This document shows positions 21,940 through 33,707 of a stretch of DNA of 64,000 nt, piece by piece. The translations under genes were made by a program, and so were the position numbers. Origin of the DNA: Cyrtodaria siliqua (Eukaryota > Mollusca > Bivalvia > Adapedonta > Hiatellidae); the NCBI GenBank assembly GCA_037043455.1, contig JAWPHD010007160.1, positions 1 through 64,000 of the forward strand, written 5' to 3'. The notes under the pieces are model-generated. The model was not told the DNA's origin. It saw only the letters and a list, made by a program, of their open reading frames with translations, and ran no database searches. Positions within the stretch are counted from its first letter, which is position 1; the number at the start of each line of letters is the position of its first letter.

Positions 21940-22857
21940 ATGGCTGAACAGGCAGAGTTTGCAAATATGTTTAGGGTAATAGATGACCAGCTTACGGGGT
22001 TAACAACAACCATGGGGGCTCAGGGTGTAGCCAAAGTCATTACGCCATTTGAGGGGGAAAGCAAATTATTTAAGGATTGGATAAAAAGTATTGAGAAATA
22101 CTCTTTGATGGTTGGCATGGCAAATGACAGTATTAAATTGGTTGCTTATCAGGCGAGTAAGGGTCCAGTTAGTGATTTCTTGAAAAGGTATATGGATGCA
22201 AACCCTACCCACACATGGGCACAAGTTAAAGCAGAACTTCAAGCTCGTTTCGCTGAAGTTGTTGACCCACAACATGCACTTTTGTTACTACGCAAAGTCC
22301 TTCAAAAACGTAATGAGACAATTCAGGTATATGCCGAACGTCTTATTGCCTTAGGTGATGACGCTTTTGCAGGTCAGGCCCAAGACGTTAGGGATAGACA
22401 ATTGATAGGGTATTTTATCGATGGTCTCCATGACGATGGAATGAAACTTCGAGTCATGCGAACCAACCCAAACACGTTGCAAGATGCAATTGCTACTGCA
22501 ACAGCAGAACAGAACCTTAGAAAGAGGTTTCGGTTAAGGACAGGTCATCATTACCAGAATAATGAACCGACACATGAACAGCCTATGGAAGTTGACCATT
22601 TAAGGAGGCAAAAATGTTCTTATTGTCATAAGAATGGTCATGTAGTGGACGAGTGTCGAAAGAAAAAACGGGAAGTAAGTGCTATTACTGAAAATAAACC
22701 CCGTCGTTGGCCGATCGACCGTACACGGTTAGTGTGCTGGCAGTGCCAAGAAATAGGTCACTTTGCCAGTGAATGTCGAAATGAGACAAATTGGTCGAAC
22801 GGACAGCAAGGTAGACTGGCTAGGGGTCAGTTAAAAGATTCCGCTCCTCGCATGTAG
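21940..22857 (+). CDS. gag: Gag polyprotein with two CCHC zinc knuckles
   Basis: 305 residues, uninterrupted. The N-terminal two thirds resemble the retrotransposon Gag capsid-type helical region (FEGESKLFKDWIKSIEKYSL; later LLLRKVLQKRNETIQVYAER). The C-terminal part has two zinc knuckles, CSYCHKNGHVVDEC and CWQCQEIGHFASEC, both CX2CX4HX4C, as expected for nucleocapsid RNA binding. Met at 21940 is the first in frame after the leader. Only gag remains fully open. Pol would have been made downstream in another frame (gag frame 1, protease and RT frame 3). Confidence 0.9.
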   Translation: MAEQAEFANMFRVIDDQLTGLTTTMGAQGVAKVITPFEGESKLFKDWIKSIEKYSLMVGMANDSIKLVAYQASKGPVSDFLKRYMDANPTHTWAQVKAELQARFAEVVDPQHALLLLRKVLQKRNETIQVYAERLIALGDDAFAGQAQDVRDRQLIGYFIDGLHDDGMKLRVMRTNPNTLQDAIATATAEQNLRKRFRLRTGHHYQNNEPTHEQPMEVDHLRRQKCSYCHKNGHVVDECRKKKREVSAITENKPRRWPIDRTRLVCWQCQEIGHFASECRNETNWSNGQQGRLARGQLKDSAPRM

Positions 22858-22928
22858 AAGCCGGTGGGAGGAGAAATAGAAGCAAACCCACATTTAATAT
22901 TGCATTAACATCAAACCCAAATTCTTGT

Positions 22929-23342
22929 TTGTTAAGGATCCAGAAACAAAAACTTAGGGCGTTAATTGACACCGGAAGTGACGTGTCATTAATTCATCGA
23001 GACGTTTATGACAAATTTAAACTAAAACCAAAATTAGATACAGCTCGCAAAGCTTACTTACAGTCTGTTACCGGAGGTCCGCTTACTTGCGATGGGAGCA
23101 CAGAAATCATTTTCGAGATAGGTGGTATCAAAATGAGTCATAACTTTTACGTAGTCTGGGGCATGAATAGGAGAATAATAATAGGAAAAGACTGGTTGCT
23201 TAATAATGGTGTTCGTATTTATTATGACCTTGGGTATATTAGGGTCGCTGGTAAATATGTACCACTTCAGGAAGATATTCACATTTTATTGATAATTCGA
23301 TTGAAGTCTAAAACTAAAAACTTCCACCTCAAACAAGCGTAG
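22929..23342 (+). pseudogene. Retropepsin-type protease part of pol
   Basis: The active-site word ALIDTGSDVSLI lies near residue 12 of the open piece, followed by a flap-like region and RIIIGKDWL near the C-terminus, which fits the second conserved motif of aspartic retropepsins. The frame closes after SKTKNFHLKQA. Coding-like sequence resumes in a shifted frame from about 23340 to 23580 (VERGFLSYEPGLLVANS), so the protease-RT linker is broken. Confidence 0.85.
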
Positions 23343-23747
23343 TTTGTAATTGTCGAGTTAGGAAAAGTCCTAATTTTCAAACAGATGGTCAAACTTACCA
23401 AGTTTCAGCAGTTGAACGTGGTTTTCTTAGCTATGAACCAGGTTTATTAGTTGCAAATTCAGTTTCGAAAGTAAAAAGAGATAAAATTGTTCCTATTGTG
23501 ATAACAAACACCACAAACAAAATATTTACCTTAAGGAAGGGTTGCGCGGTAGCTAAAATAGAATTAATCAAAATCAACAAATTTCTAGTGTAGTTAAGGA
23601 TCAAAATGGTGATCTTAAGGATCAAAGTGAATTTGATGGCGTTGATGCTCCCCCGAATTTAAGGCAAAATTAATTAAAATACTAAAACAAAATGCTGATC
23701 TGTTTGCACAAAAAGATACTGATTTAAGTCACACTTAAACAGTCAAA

Positions 23748-25004
23748 ATGAAAATTGACACGGGCGACCATAAACCAATTAAATTAAGACCGTATAGAAC
23801 ACCACTAAACAACCGAAAAATAGTTGATCAGGCAATAGAAGAAATGGTAGATGCAAATATTATTTCTAGATCAAAATCTCCTTGGAGTTTCCCTGTGGTC
23901 ATTGTAGATAAAAAGGATGGGTCTAAACGACTTTGTGTAGATATTAGGGCCTTAAATAAAATTACAAAATCAAATGCCTACCCTTTGCCATTAGTGGACG
24001 ACCTATTGGCCCTTTTAGGAAAAGCGAAATACTTCTCATTACTAGACCTCAAATCAGGTTATTTGCAAGTATGAACGAAGATGATATTGAAAAGACAGCT
24101 TTTGCTTGTCATAGAGGGCTATTTCAGTTCAATGTCATGCCTTTTAACCAATGCACCAGCTGTATTTTAAGAACTTATGTCACATGTTCTTGCTGGGTTA
24201 GACAGTTACACAACTGCTTATCTTGATGACATCTTGATATTCAGTTCTACACTTGAAGAACATTTGGCTCACATTGAAACAATATTGTTAAGGCAACATC
24301 GTTTAAAATTGAAGTTAAAGAAATGTAATTTTCTAAAAGCTGAGACTGAGTATTTAGGCTTTGTTATCAATACAGACGGAATTAAACCTAATCCAAAGAA
24401 AGCGGAAGTCATAAAATCGTTACCTGCGCCTACCTGTGTAAAAGAGGTACGCAGCTTTATTGGTATGTGCAGTTATTATCGTCGATTTATTCCAAAGTTT
24501 TCGGAAATAGCACAACCAATCATAAATCTCACAAGAAAATATGCTAAATTTAAGTGGGACGCTAACTGTCAAGAGGCTTTTGAAAGTTTGAAGAACAGCT
24601 TAGCGATATTACCAATGTTAGGTTACCCTGACCCAGGAAAACCTTATATCCTTTATACGGATGCAAGTAACAATTGCATAGGAGCTTGCTTGACACAGCC
24701 AGTTGATGAACAAACTGAGGCTGTTCCTGGTATAAAAAATGAAAAACCCATTCACTTTTTGTCTCACAAGTTGAGTGATACCCAATGTCGTTGGTCTACT
24801 ATCGAGAAAGAAGCTTTTGCGATTAATTACGCTTTGCAGAAGTTAGATCACTTTTTACATGGGGCAACCTTCATAATTAGGTCAGATCACCTTCCATTGA
24901 AATATCTGTTAGATACCCCTATGCAAAATAAGAAAATTCAAATATGGGCTCTCGGTATTGCCAGCTATGACTGTTTTCATTGGTTAAAAGGCGTTTGCCC
25001 TTAG
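23748..25004 (+). pseudogene. Reverse transcriptase and RNase H parts of pol
   Basis: RT motifs in order: SPWSFPVVIVDKKDGSKRLC, YFSLLDLKSGY, then a frame excursion between about 24070 and 24150 with a stop at 24168-24170, then AYLDDILIFS (catalytic YLDD), TEYLGFVINTDGIKPNPKK and SFIGMCSYYRRFIPKFS. The RNase H piece starts YTDASNNCIGACL and includes STIEKEAFAI. The tail after 'QIWALGIASYDC' is cut by a deletion or shift before 25004. Two nearly compensating shifts plus stops mean no functional enzyme. Confidence 0.9.
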
Positions 25005-26174
25005 ATGCTGTACCCGAGAATGTCGAGGGTTATGACCCTGACATCGATGATAAAACCTATCAAATTAATGCACTGAATTCGAATAGGTTTGAGCCTAGGA
25101 GGTATGTTAAGTGCAATGTTGAGCTTGAAGATCATTTGCAGAAACCTAAGATCGTACCTGGCATAGACATGGTAACTGAACAGGAAAAAGACGAAATTTT
25201 AGTCGAAATCAAGGCTGGACTTCGAAATGACAAATTAACACCTACCTTAGCAAATAGGCAGGTTATTCACGATGATATATTGTACTATATCTCAAATGCT
25301 GATTCTGATCCTATCTTACGTCTCTATCTCCCAAGTCACTTAAGACCGGAGGTTATTCAGCAATATCATGACTCTAACGGTAATATGGGTGTTGACAAGA
25401 CATATGACACACACATTTAAACAGAAGTATTATTGGCCAAACATGTTTAAAGAACTGCTAAATTATGTCTCTAGTTGTGTTACTTGTCAAACCAGAAACT
25501 TGCAAAAGATCAAACCTCCATTACAAGAAACCGATATTCCTCCCTATGCATTTGCCAAGATAGCTGTGGACGTTTCTGGCCCATATCCAACATCACTGTC
25601 TGGTAACAAGTACATCGTAAGTTTTATCGACCTATTTTCTAGCTTTCCCGAGGCATTTCCCGTGCCCGATAAGAACGCTGCGACAATCGCACATTTGATA
25701 ATTGATGAACTATTTCCAAGATACGGGGCGTCGATGGCTCTGGTGTCAGACAATGGCTCAGAATTTATAAATAGAACTGTTAAAGAGACCCTGGCTACTT
25801 TGAACATTCATCATATTACTACGTCCTATTACCATCCTCAGAGTAAAAAAATAGCGTACCACCGTGTGTTAGGTGATATTTTAGCAAAGAAATTGAAGGA
25901 TAATTTGAATACATGGGATGTGTATTTGAATCAAGCTTTGGCTGCAATTCGCTTTAATGTCAGTAGGTCGTTGAAATTTTCACCATTCTTTCTATTATAC
26001 AATAGGGATGTCGTGTTGCCGATAGACACAATTCTCAAACCACGCAGAAAATATGCGGGTGAGGATATGCATAAAATCGCATTAGAACAACAACATAAAT
26101 CATTTCTCTTAGTTCATCAAAATCTTAAAGATGCAAAACGCCGACAAGCCATATATGCAAAAATACTAAACTAG
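24980..26174 (+). pseudogene. Integrase part of pol
   Basis: The linker and zinc-binding N-terminus (24980-25420, with CVTCQ following in the next frame) lead to the catalytic core AKIAVDVSGPYPTSL and ALVSDNGSEF, the two Asp of the DDE triad. The third acidic residue is not present where expected after 'SYYHPQS': the sequence there has a small loss and the residues differ. Two frame changes (about 24980 and 25400) and a stop at 26172-26174 also break it. Confidence 0.9.
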
Positions 26175-26926
26175 TCACTTTTAAAATTGGGGATCCCGTC
26201 TATTATAAAAACCACACTCGAAAGAGCAAATTATAATCAAAATGGCGTCCTTATTATCGCATTATCAAACAAACCACACCTGTTACATACATTATCAAGA
26301 GCCAGCTTGATGGGTCTGTCACTAAGGTACACGTACACCACCCACGCTTAGCTAATGTGGATGAATGGCAGATACCAACAGATAAGTTAAGTCGACCAAT
26401 TAGGAAAGCTAATTATGTGGTTCCACCGATAAGCGATCATAATTCCAACCACACCTCAGATACATCTGACAGTAATGATGACGATGAACTGCCATTAGCT
26501 CAATTAGTCAAACATTACCGCCAAGAACGTAATAATTCTGACGGTGAATCTGACATCCCTTTGATGGAATTACGTAAACGAATTCGTGCACAACATAACT
26601 ATGATCATGAAAACTCTAATTCTGACACCAATGTTCCTAATTTGACACGTGTTTCCACCACATCTCCTTCTTTTTCGTCAGATGATAAGGAGATTGTTAA
26701 AATGGAAACAACACCCATCTCATTTTCATCAGGTGCAACCAAAATGAGGGCGTCAGATTCCGATAACATGTCAATTAGTTCAAACGAGCCAGATAAAAAG
26801 GGAAATGAGATTTCTGTTATCTCACGCAAGAAGCGTTTTTCCCGGAAAAAATCCTCGAAACAGACACAAAGTGAGAAAATGAGAAAAATGGTAAAAGCCA
26901 TCAAAGCGATAAGTGGGTTTCTTTAG
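26175..26926 (+). pseudogene. C-terminal integrase tail and acidic Ser/Asp-rich extension
   Basis: After a frame change, KIGDPVYYKNHTRKSKL, a stop, then KWRPYYRIIKQTTPVTYIIK and VHHPRLANVDEWQ fit the chromatin/nucleic-acid-binding C-terminal module (GPY/F-like) of Ty3/Gypsy integrases. The following 150 residues are rich in Ser, Asp and basic clusters (KKRFSRKKSSKQTQSEKMRK) with no recognised domain. Confidence 0.7.
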
Positions 26927-27580
26927 GCTTCAAATTTTAATTTTAATTGAGGAATCATATTTCTGTATGGTTCAGAAAAAGCTGAGAGTAATACTATTTG
27001 AGTATTCAGTACTAATACATCATGCAAACATAAAGCAAACTGAACAGTGAACCCTTGCCTCTTAAACTTCCAAATAACAATACAGTCATTCCAATGCAAC
27101 ACCATATTGGGGAGCTGAAAACTCAACCTTTCAAAATTGGTGGAAACAACACACATCTCATTTTCATCAGGTGCAACCAAAATGAGGGCGTCAGATTCCG
27201 ATAACATGTCAATTAGTTCAGATGAGCCAGATAAAAAACTAAATGAGATTTCTGTTATCTCATGCAAGAAGCGTTTTTCACGGAAAAATTCCTCGAAACA
27301 GACACAAAGTGAGAAAATGAGAAAAATGGTAAAAGCCATCAAAGCGATAAGTGGGTTGCTTTAGGCTTCAAATTTTAATTTTAATTTAGGAGTCATATTT
27401 CTGTATGGTTCAGAAAAAGCTGAGAGTAATACTATTTGAGTATTAAATACTAATACATCATGCAAACATAAAGCAAACTGAACAGTGAACCCTTGCCTCT
27501 TAAACTTCCAATTAACAATACAGTCATTCCAGTGCAACACCATATTGGGGAATTGAAAACTCAGCCTTTCAAAATTGGGG
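26704..27580 (+). repeat. 438-bp tandem duplication inside the retrotransposon
   Basis: The block starting 'ggaaacaacacccatctcat' at 26704 is repeated at 27142 and includes the last 70 or so codons of the C-terminal frame plus about 210 bp downstream. The second copy keeps the same open frame (27137-27364). Confidence 0.95.
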
Positions 27581-28728
27581 ATTTTCATTTGGGACAATTG
27601 CCTTAATAGCACTGATCACTGGGGATAAAAATGTAAAAAATCTGTTCTGCCAAAAGTTTTGTGTGAGTATACGGTGAACTCTCAGAGAAGTCCGAGGGGC
27701 TTCGATGCCGGCTCAGATTTCCGGGCAGCATGTTTTGCTGAAAAGGGGTCAGCAACCCTTTCATCACGTGATAAGCCAATGGACATATAATACCGTCTGA
27801 TCTTCACGACACGGTATCTGTGTAAATATTCGGATATAACGATATATGTAGAAGTGTAGACACACGTGTAATACGAGATATTATGTAATTGTGAACATTG
27901 TATACTAATATATATACTTATATACACTGGTGTTATGTAAACTGGTGACGTCAGCCAAAAACTGAATCTAGACTTGTTGTAAATAGAACATGTGTAATTT
28001 AGACGGACTAACAGTGGTTTAGTCCCGAATGCTACCCCATACATACATAACTTTTACAATATTCAAGTATTTGCACCAATGTGTGTAAATATGACCCTGT
28101 CGGAAATTAATAGGAATTGTTTTTTGGAAAAAAGTAAACCTATATCCTTGCTGCAGTCAATTAGTTGAGTTACAGGAGAGGTACTGCTAGACGCTAATAG
28201 ACGCTAATCGTTTACCTATAACTAATTGGAATTACGGTACCAGTCGTTATCAGCAACAGATGTTCGGAATTACCTATAGGAATTTACATGCTGATATCCT
28301 ATGGAGTATGTTAACGGATATGTTAACCTGGACAGATTAATTAACTCCCTGCATACAACTTTAAAGGAACTTGCGGTTATATAAAATGGTACGACAAACA
28401 TTATGGGACGATGCCATGAAACACGTTCTTCTGAGGGCCGATGGTGTAACGTTTGGTGGAGCCCAACTGGACAATCCATGACGATACCGGGACAACGATG
28501 GCAGTGAACGTGGCCATATACATAGACGCTTAGCAGTGATTATTGTGACTAACTTTTGTGCCGTAGCATTTACATTTACCGTGGATTATCTTCTATGTGT
28601 AACTGGATTTATTTATATGTATACAGTGACTAATGGCACAAACATTTAATCTTACATTTTAGTCTAAGAACTTGACTAGAACTGTTAAAATTTCATTATA
28701 ACATTTCGAATTAAATATGGAAGGAATT
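27581..28728 (+). other. Retrotransposon 3' region before the LTR
   Basis: No recognised gene. No envelope-like membrane segment or signal peptide was found in any plus frame. A short purine-rich word, ggaagg, just before the LTR (28719-28724) may be the polypurine tract. Confidence 0.5.
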
Positions 28729-29162
28729 TGTAACACTACCATACCCTTTAATAAGTAATAATAATAGTTAATAACAAGTAGTAGAAGTATATCGCAGTTA
28801 ATAGTAATTTACCTAATATTTTACAATTTGTGTTAAGCTCTCTTTAATAGCAGGATTGTAGTAGCTTACTCAGGTAGCGGGATACTTTATTACGACCTAT
28901 TGAATAACTTTGTAAACAACCAATGGGAGGCTTGCACGTGCGTGCAGGTATATACGGATGTGTTTAGAAGCAGAGAGTCTGAGATAGTGGGAGGTTGTTA
29001 GAGATAGTCTAAGGATGTAGAGATTTAATGAGTAACATACGATAGAATTAATAACCACTATACGATCAGAAAGTAAAATGGGGTAGTTTTAAAGATTATT
29101 AAAACGTGTGTTTAAGAGTCTGGACTTGTTAATTATTAATGCCCTGGTGACATAGTGTTACA
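28729..29162 (+). repeat. 3' LTR
   Basis: Same TG...CA termini as the 5' copy, 11 bp shorter. Followed directly by the GCGT target duplication. Confidence 0.95.
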
Positions 29163-29516
29163 GCGTTTGGCTCAAGCATGTGAGCAAACTTAGGATGCAA
29201 AGTTTTGCAAACTCTTTACGTTACATACAGTACTGAACTGGCTCAATTTTTCACAGAGGAACTTCAACATTTATGAATTTCTCATTACGTGTACTGTGGT
29301 CAAAACGTCTACAACATCGCAGTTGTGTCCTTTCTCTAACTGCAACTTTGTTTTTACAAAACATCATGGGATTTCCTTGGAATATATATGGAATTAAGTG
29401 CGCAGTATATAAAATATATAGTGGAAATTCCCGTGTCGTGTTTCTTTTTCCTTTCAGTATATATACACCTTACCAATTACATGCACATAAGTGTATTAAG
29501 TATAAAGAATACCTAC

Positions 29517-29557
29517 CTTAAGAAAACCTGGCATTACTTTTTCTACGTCATCAATGT
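29517..29557 (-). pseudogene. PPA1: Pyrophosphatase exon 7
   Basis: A 41-nt exon between acceptor tgctttcag and donor GTAGGT. Two bases complete an Asp codon with exon 6, then IDDVEKVMPGFLK. It corresponds to the family's 'DIxDVxxxxPGxLxA' segment leading into the exon 8 helix. Intact, and phase agrees on both sides. Only about 350 bp from the 3' LTR target site. Confidence 0.9.
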
Positions 29558-30253
29558 CTGAAAGCAGAAATTACACAGTCACGAAAACACTTGACAAGTT
29601 ATATCAAAATACTGCAGAAAACAACAAGAAATACCTGGTTAAGGATAGATACAATGTCTAATTCTACTGCTCATTTTTTGAACTCATACATTATATTATC
29701 TGGACAGTATGTTTGTAAACGTCGGATGATGGTATTAGGTGATCTAGTCTGGACGTTGGCACTTCACTCAACACAACGACTTGTGAAATGATACCAACAT
29801 AAACCGTGGGAATTGGATCATAGTCATTATCACACTTTTTTTTGACAGGGCATACTAAGCTTATTTGCATACTTATAGAACTAGTGATATATCGAAAATA
29901 TAGAATGGTGTTATTCCACTTCCACACCGTAAATTAAATGATGAATTGATATTAAAAGTTGTTTATTAAACAGATTATCAACACTTTGTTCAAGCTAACT
30001 TTAGGACATTTATAGCCGCCCCAGAGAGTGGAAGGATACATCCTGCCCTACTCTTACTAACACATAGGTATTCAAATAATTTATGAACATGCTGAGAGGA
30101 TACACTCTGATACATGGGATCACCCAGTTTACATCCACTTCCAACAGACGAGGCTAAGAAGAGTCTTGCCCAAGAACATACTGATGAAACTCAGTGGCAC
30201 TGATGAGACTTGAACCGTTTCCTCTGGTCCCATAAGGCCAAATAAAATAAGAG
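29558..30253. other. Intron 6, nothing recognised apart from a short repeat word
   Basis: 'gatatatcgaaaatatagaa' + 'tggtgttattccac' near 29886 echoes a block at 11062. Otherwise non-coding. Confidence 0.4.
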
Positions 30254-30553
30254 GTGTGGTTCCGGTTTCCAGACCAACCTTGTTTTTAGGGGCCAACATT
30301 TTAAACATTTTATGACCCCTCAAAAAAATTATGTTTTCTTTTCTTCTTTTTGTTTTTAATTATTTTTTTCTATCAACAAAATATATCAACACATATATAG
30401 TTAAGTTTATTTATTTATTGATTGGCTATAAAAGTATAGTGTAAAAAAAAGAAGACAAAATATAAAATAAAATATTTTTAGCAGCAAATAAAATATTTTC
30501 CCTACCTACCTACCTACCCTTTTGTTTTTTGGAGCATGTAATAGGAACCACAC
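30254..30553. mobile_element. MITE of the gtgtttcc family, copy 1
   Basis: Perfect 10-bp inverted ends, gtgtggttcc and ggaaccacac. Inside, 'ccagaccaaccttgttttta' and 'cctacctacctacc' with 'ggagcatgtaatagg' resemble the elements at 52535-52835 and 55918-56335. The interior is A/T-rich and non-coding. Confidence 0.65.
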
Positions 30554-31482
30554 ATATATATTTTTTTGGCCTAATCATGACGAGAAAAATGCTCAGTTTA
30601 CATTCAAAGCAGTTACTTCAGACCAATATCAACGTGTATTAAAATCACAAACCATTGGTCAATAGTTAGGTCATAAAATACAGCCTCCAGTCCCTTTAAA
30701 GCAATAAAATACCCGTTTATAATTGCATAAATTAATTAATAAAGACAATGCTAGCGGATATATCTGACTGCTGCATAATAATGTAAACCTATTCAGAGGT
30801 GGATAATAAAATGTAAAACAAATATGTGCACATGCACAGATCAAAATTAATTTAACACTTTGAATGCTTAAATAAGAATTCCACTGTGCTTTTGTTTATT
30901 GCAATGTGGTTGTTAACCTGTGTCAATTCTAAATTAAAAGAAACGCAATATTTTAATGTATTTTTTCAAACCCCATGATCTTGATACTGTGAATTTATTA
31001 ACCCTTCATAGACAACTGTGGCAAAAACGACACATATTAGTCGGTGACCTTTTACCTCTACTCAGTATGCCATCTACAAAATAATGAAAGCTTGCAAATT
31101 TGTCATTTCCAAGACTGAACTGTTTACTGTATTTTACCTTAAAGTAAATCCTTTGGATGCTTTTTACAAGAAAATGTCACTATAAATTACGTATGTAAGA
31201 TGAACTGCTATTTTTGCTGTTAGTCCCGATCATAGTTGGTAGACGCTTTTAGAAGTAAAACTACTTTGTAAAGCATCTGCTGACCATGATCTTCATTGTG
31301 CTTTATTAGAATGTCTGTATTAAAATAGAGTAAGGTAACTGGTTTGTTATGAGTTTCGCCGACCTCTAATGCTTTTTTATGCATGGTTTTAATTTCTTAT
31401 GCATTTTTTTTAAAATTTTAATGCATTATAACGCAATTAAGCTCCTTATATGGAACTCTGAATAATATATGTGCACACTTAC
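30554..31482. other. AT-rich intronic stretch, nothing recognised
   Basis: No repeat, RNA gene or coding exon was recognised. Confidence 0.4.
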
Positions 31483-31545
31483 CATTTAATTGTTCCGCTA
31501 GTGGATCGGTCACATCTATACATATAACCTTCCAATCAGTTTTAC
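31483..31545 (-). pseudogene. PPA1: Pyrophosphatase exon 6
   Basis: 63 nt between acceptor tatattgcag and donor GTAAGT. It starts in phase 1 (completing a Gly), reads KTDWKVICIDVTDPLAEQLN, and ends with one base that joins exon 7. TDWK holds the metal-binding Asp and the Lys equivalent to yeast D152 and K154. Intact. The preceding exon, which should supply 'LxDEG' with D147, was not found upstream. Confidence 0.95.
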
Positions 31546-32399
31546 CTGCAATATATAATCATGTTTTATTACATTTAGTGCAATGGAGCAACTTGCAACT
31601 CTGACAAAAGGTTTAAATACAAAACCTCAAAATCTGCAGATACCCTGTGACCTTCTACTGACCATGCACATAAGAGATTTGTGTTACTCGGCCGTTTCCA
31701 AAGGTCCATTATCATACTATTTTTTACTACCAGTATATATATATATGTGTTTTGCTGCTGTACAAACGGTTAACCGCAGTACTTCTCTGCAGTATGTCGG
31801 CGCTTCTCTGTAACTTACATCCATTTCTACTAAAGCATTACGTGGTCCCGTCTTAATTCCATTAAGCGATGGGAAAGCTTATATAAGCATGATTTTATGC
31901 CGGATATTTCGACAATAAAACATGTTTCAATCCATTTTTTACTGAAAAAATATGCAAATTTTTAAACCCAAAAATAAGGTTTTATTTCATACCCCAGCTA
32001 ACCCCGTTTCCACTTCTTGGAGAAGGGGTTGGATGAGGTAGGAACGTTAATACATGGACCACGTAATGGGGAAATAACTCGACAAATCACAGACTAACAA
32101 GCAAAATCTATCGTCGTAATGTATATTAAGCTTAGTTTGATAGACTTTGCCGATACGGTACCTTCTGATGTAATATACGTATTGTTCAGGAACGTATCGC
32201 AATATACTGGTTCATCGCAACAGCCCTATTTATGATCTCATGAAAACATCTACATCATCGATACTTTAGTTAAATCATTGATATGTATAACTAGATTAAA
32301 TGAATTCAGATCAATCAAAACTACTTTCAAACAAATCTCAGACTTGGATTTCTGTAAACGATAAATGCAATATTTATAGGTTTCAGAAAAAGACAAAAC
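31546..32399. other. Intronic stretch, nothing recognised
   Basis: I specifically searched it on the minus strand for the missing pyrophosphatase exon (a 'VKVLG...DEG' coding word followed by GT) and did not see it. Confidence 0.4.
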
Positions 32400-32790
32400 T
32401 GTTTAGCTTAGTCCGACGGTATTTTGGCAAATTCCGCCTATTAAGCTTCTGGATTGGAATTTAGCGGGATTTAATATTTAAGTGACAATGGTACAGTACT
32501 GATGGTCAATGTTTAAGATTAACAAATATTTTCAAACCCAAACAAACAGTCATGGAACATGTACCACGGTTTGGTCTCCTACACATACCCTACCTGGCCG
32601 GGATTCAAAAGTATATGACAGATAAAAACAGAACACTACTTTTAATTTCTTTAAAATACTTATTCAAATGCTTGTTTCATTCCAGAATTGGTATATTTGT
32701 TCAATTCTTTACTTGAGCTCATTAGCAAAAAAAATACAAACTCAACAATTCTCAAAAACTATTGTCAAAAATAAAAGCATTACTTATTGC
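32400..32790. repeat. Direct duplication SD1, copy at left of the Polinton
   Basis: 'ggcaaattccgcctattaag' through 'gtcaaaaataaaagcat' is repeated with few differences at 43525-43895, in the same orientation. A short insertion (cctacctggccg) is found only in this copy. Confidence 0.9.
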
Positions 32791-32797
32791 TTAACAA

Positions 32798-33245
32798 GAA
32801 ATCCGTGGATTCACATGTCTCGGCTAACGGGGGCTGGACTTAAAAAGAAAAAGGTAAATGATGCTTAAATGAAAGTTTGTAAACATTTTAGTAACTAAAA
32901 ACAATCGAGTTTGCCGTTTGCTGAGATGACATTTAAGTGCATTTGTTTAAAAACAAAATGCCATTCTATTAAAAACAAGAGACCCAAGAGGGCCTGTGGA
33001 TGCTCTACTTGCTAAAACGGCTCTTATATCAAGGGTTGTCAACATAAAATTCCCACCAGTAGTTTTTTTTGAAACATTGCAAAAACAACAGGGATAGGAT
33101 GGCCTTAGATCGCTCACCTGGTAATCATGGGCAATAAGTCTGCTGTGTCTAGTCTGGCATGGGCATTTTTTAATTGTCCCACTTTCTTCTATGAATGAAA
33201 TTTCATAAAAATGGGTGGGGGTTTATATTAACATTCTAAACAAAT
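32798..33245. repeat. Dispersed duplication SD3, copy 1
   Basis: From 'ggattcacatgtctcggcta' to 'aatttcataaaaatgggtgg' it matches 57278-57715. It includes the F1/F2-type start 'gagacccaagagggcctgtg' + 'gatgctctacttgc', so it probably belongs to a Helentron-like element and its flank. Confidence 0.85.
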
Positions 33246-33590
33246 ATGGTAATGATCAGATAAAAAATGAAGTAACTACAGATTTAACAAAGGTAAATAC
33301 AATATAGCATTTTTCAACAAATCAAGGGCTATAACCTGTCGTTACTAACTAGATCTAGCTGGTTTTCGAACTTGTTCATTGATATACCATGCTTTGCACA
33401 ACTAGACATCATACTGAGGCTTCCTGCCAAATTTTGTAGAAATCCAACAAGCCGTTTAGGAGGAGTAGCGCCGACAAGAAATTTAAAGTAAAAATGCCAA
33501 AGTGCCATAACTCCGTCATAAATCAGCAAACTGGAACAAAAATCGCGATATGCACAACTAGACAATGTCAAGGGACCGTAACTCCAATAT
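33246..33590. repeat. Fragment of F1/F2-type core repeat
   Basis: Diverged words 'atcaagggctataacc', 'ctagctggttttcgaacttg' and 'caactagaca' show remnants of both core types. Confidence 0.55.
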
Positions 33591-33676
33591 ATATATATAA
33601 TGGGCCGGCTGACTCAGCGATCTCGCTGCGCTCGATCCTGAGCCAGCCGCGCCCATTATATATATATATATGAGCC
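33587..33676. repeat. Hairpin element embedded in a TA microsatellite
   Basis: 'ataatgggccggctgactca' on the left pairs with 'gagccagccgcgcccattat' on the right, around a 'gatctcgctgcgctcgatc' centre, with (TA)n on both sides. The stem of about 30 bp has a few mismatches. It is far more GC-rich than its surroundings. It may be a tiny TA-targeting MITE. It sits at the left edge of the Polinton remnant. Confidence 0.75.
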
Positions 33677-33707
33677 AGTATACCTTCTAGCCTTGCTACC
33701 AATAATT

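Larger units (their letters stand above)
21275..29162 (+). mobile_element. Ty3/Gypsy-type LTR retrotransposon, near full length, inactive
   Basis: Two LTRs (445 and 434 bp) bound a 7.9-kb element with gag, protease, reverse transcriptase/RNase H and integrase in Ty3/Gypsy order. The target duplication GCGT is at 21271-21274 and 29163-29166. The polymerase region carries several frame changes, stops and a loss in the integrase, so it cannot act alone. A 438-bp segment near the 3' end is duplicated in tandem. About 1.1 kb without a recognised gene separates this duplication from the 3' LTR. It lies in pyrophosphatase intron 7, opposite in orientation to the gene. Confidence 0.95.

Noticed and set aside
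26605..27342. Two similar minus-strand hydrophobic frames (99 and 139 aa) as membrane proteins
   Set aside because: They are antisense shadows of the duplicated retrotransposon C-terminal region.
27581..28728. Envelope gene of an endogenous retrovirus
   Set aside because: No open frame of useful length, signal peptide or membrane anchor on the plus strand.
30510..30530. cctacctacctacc as a telomere-like repeat
   Set aside because: Not the metazoan TTAGGG repeat. It is a short tract inside a MITE.
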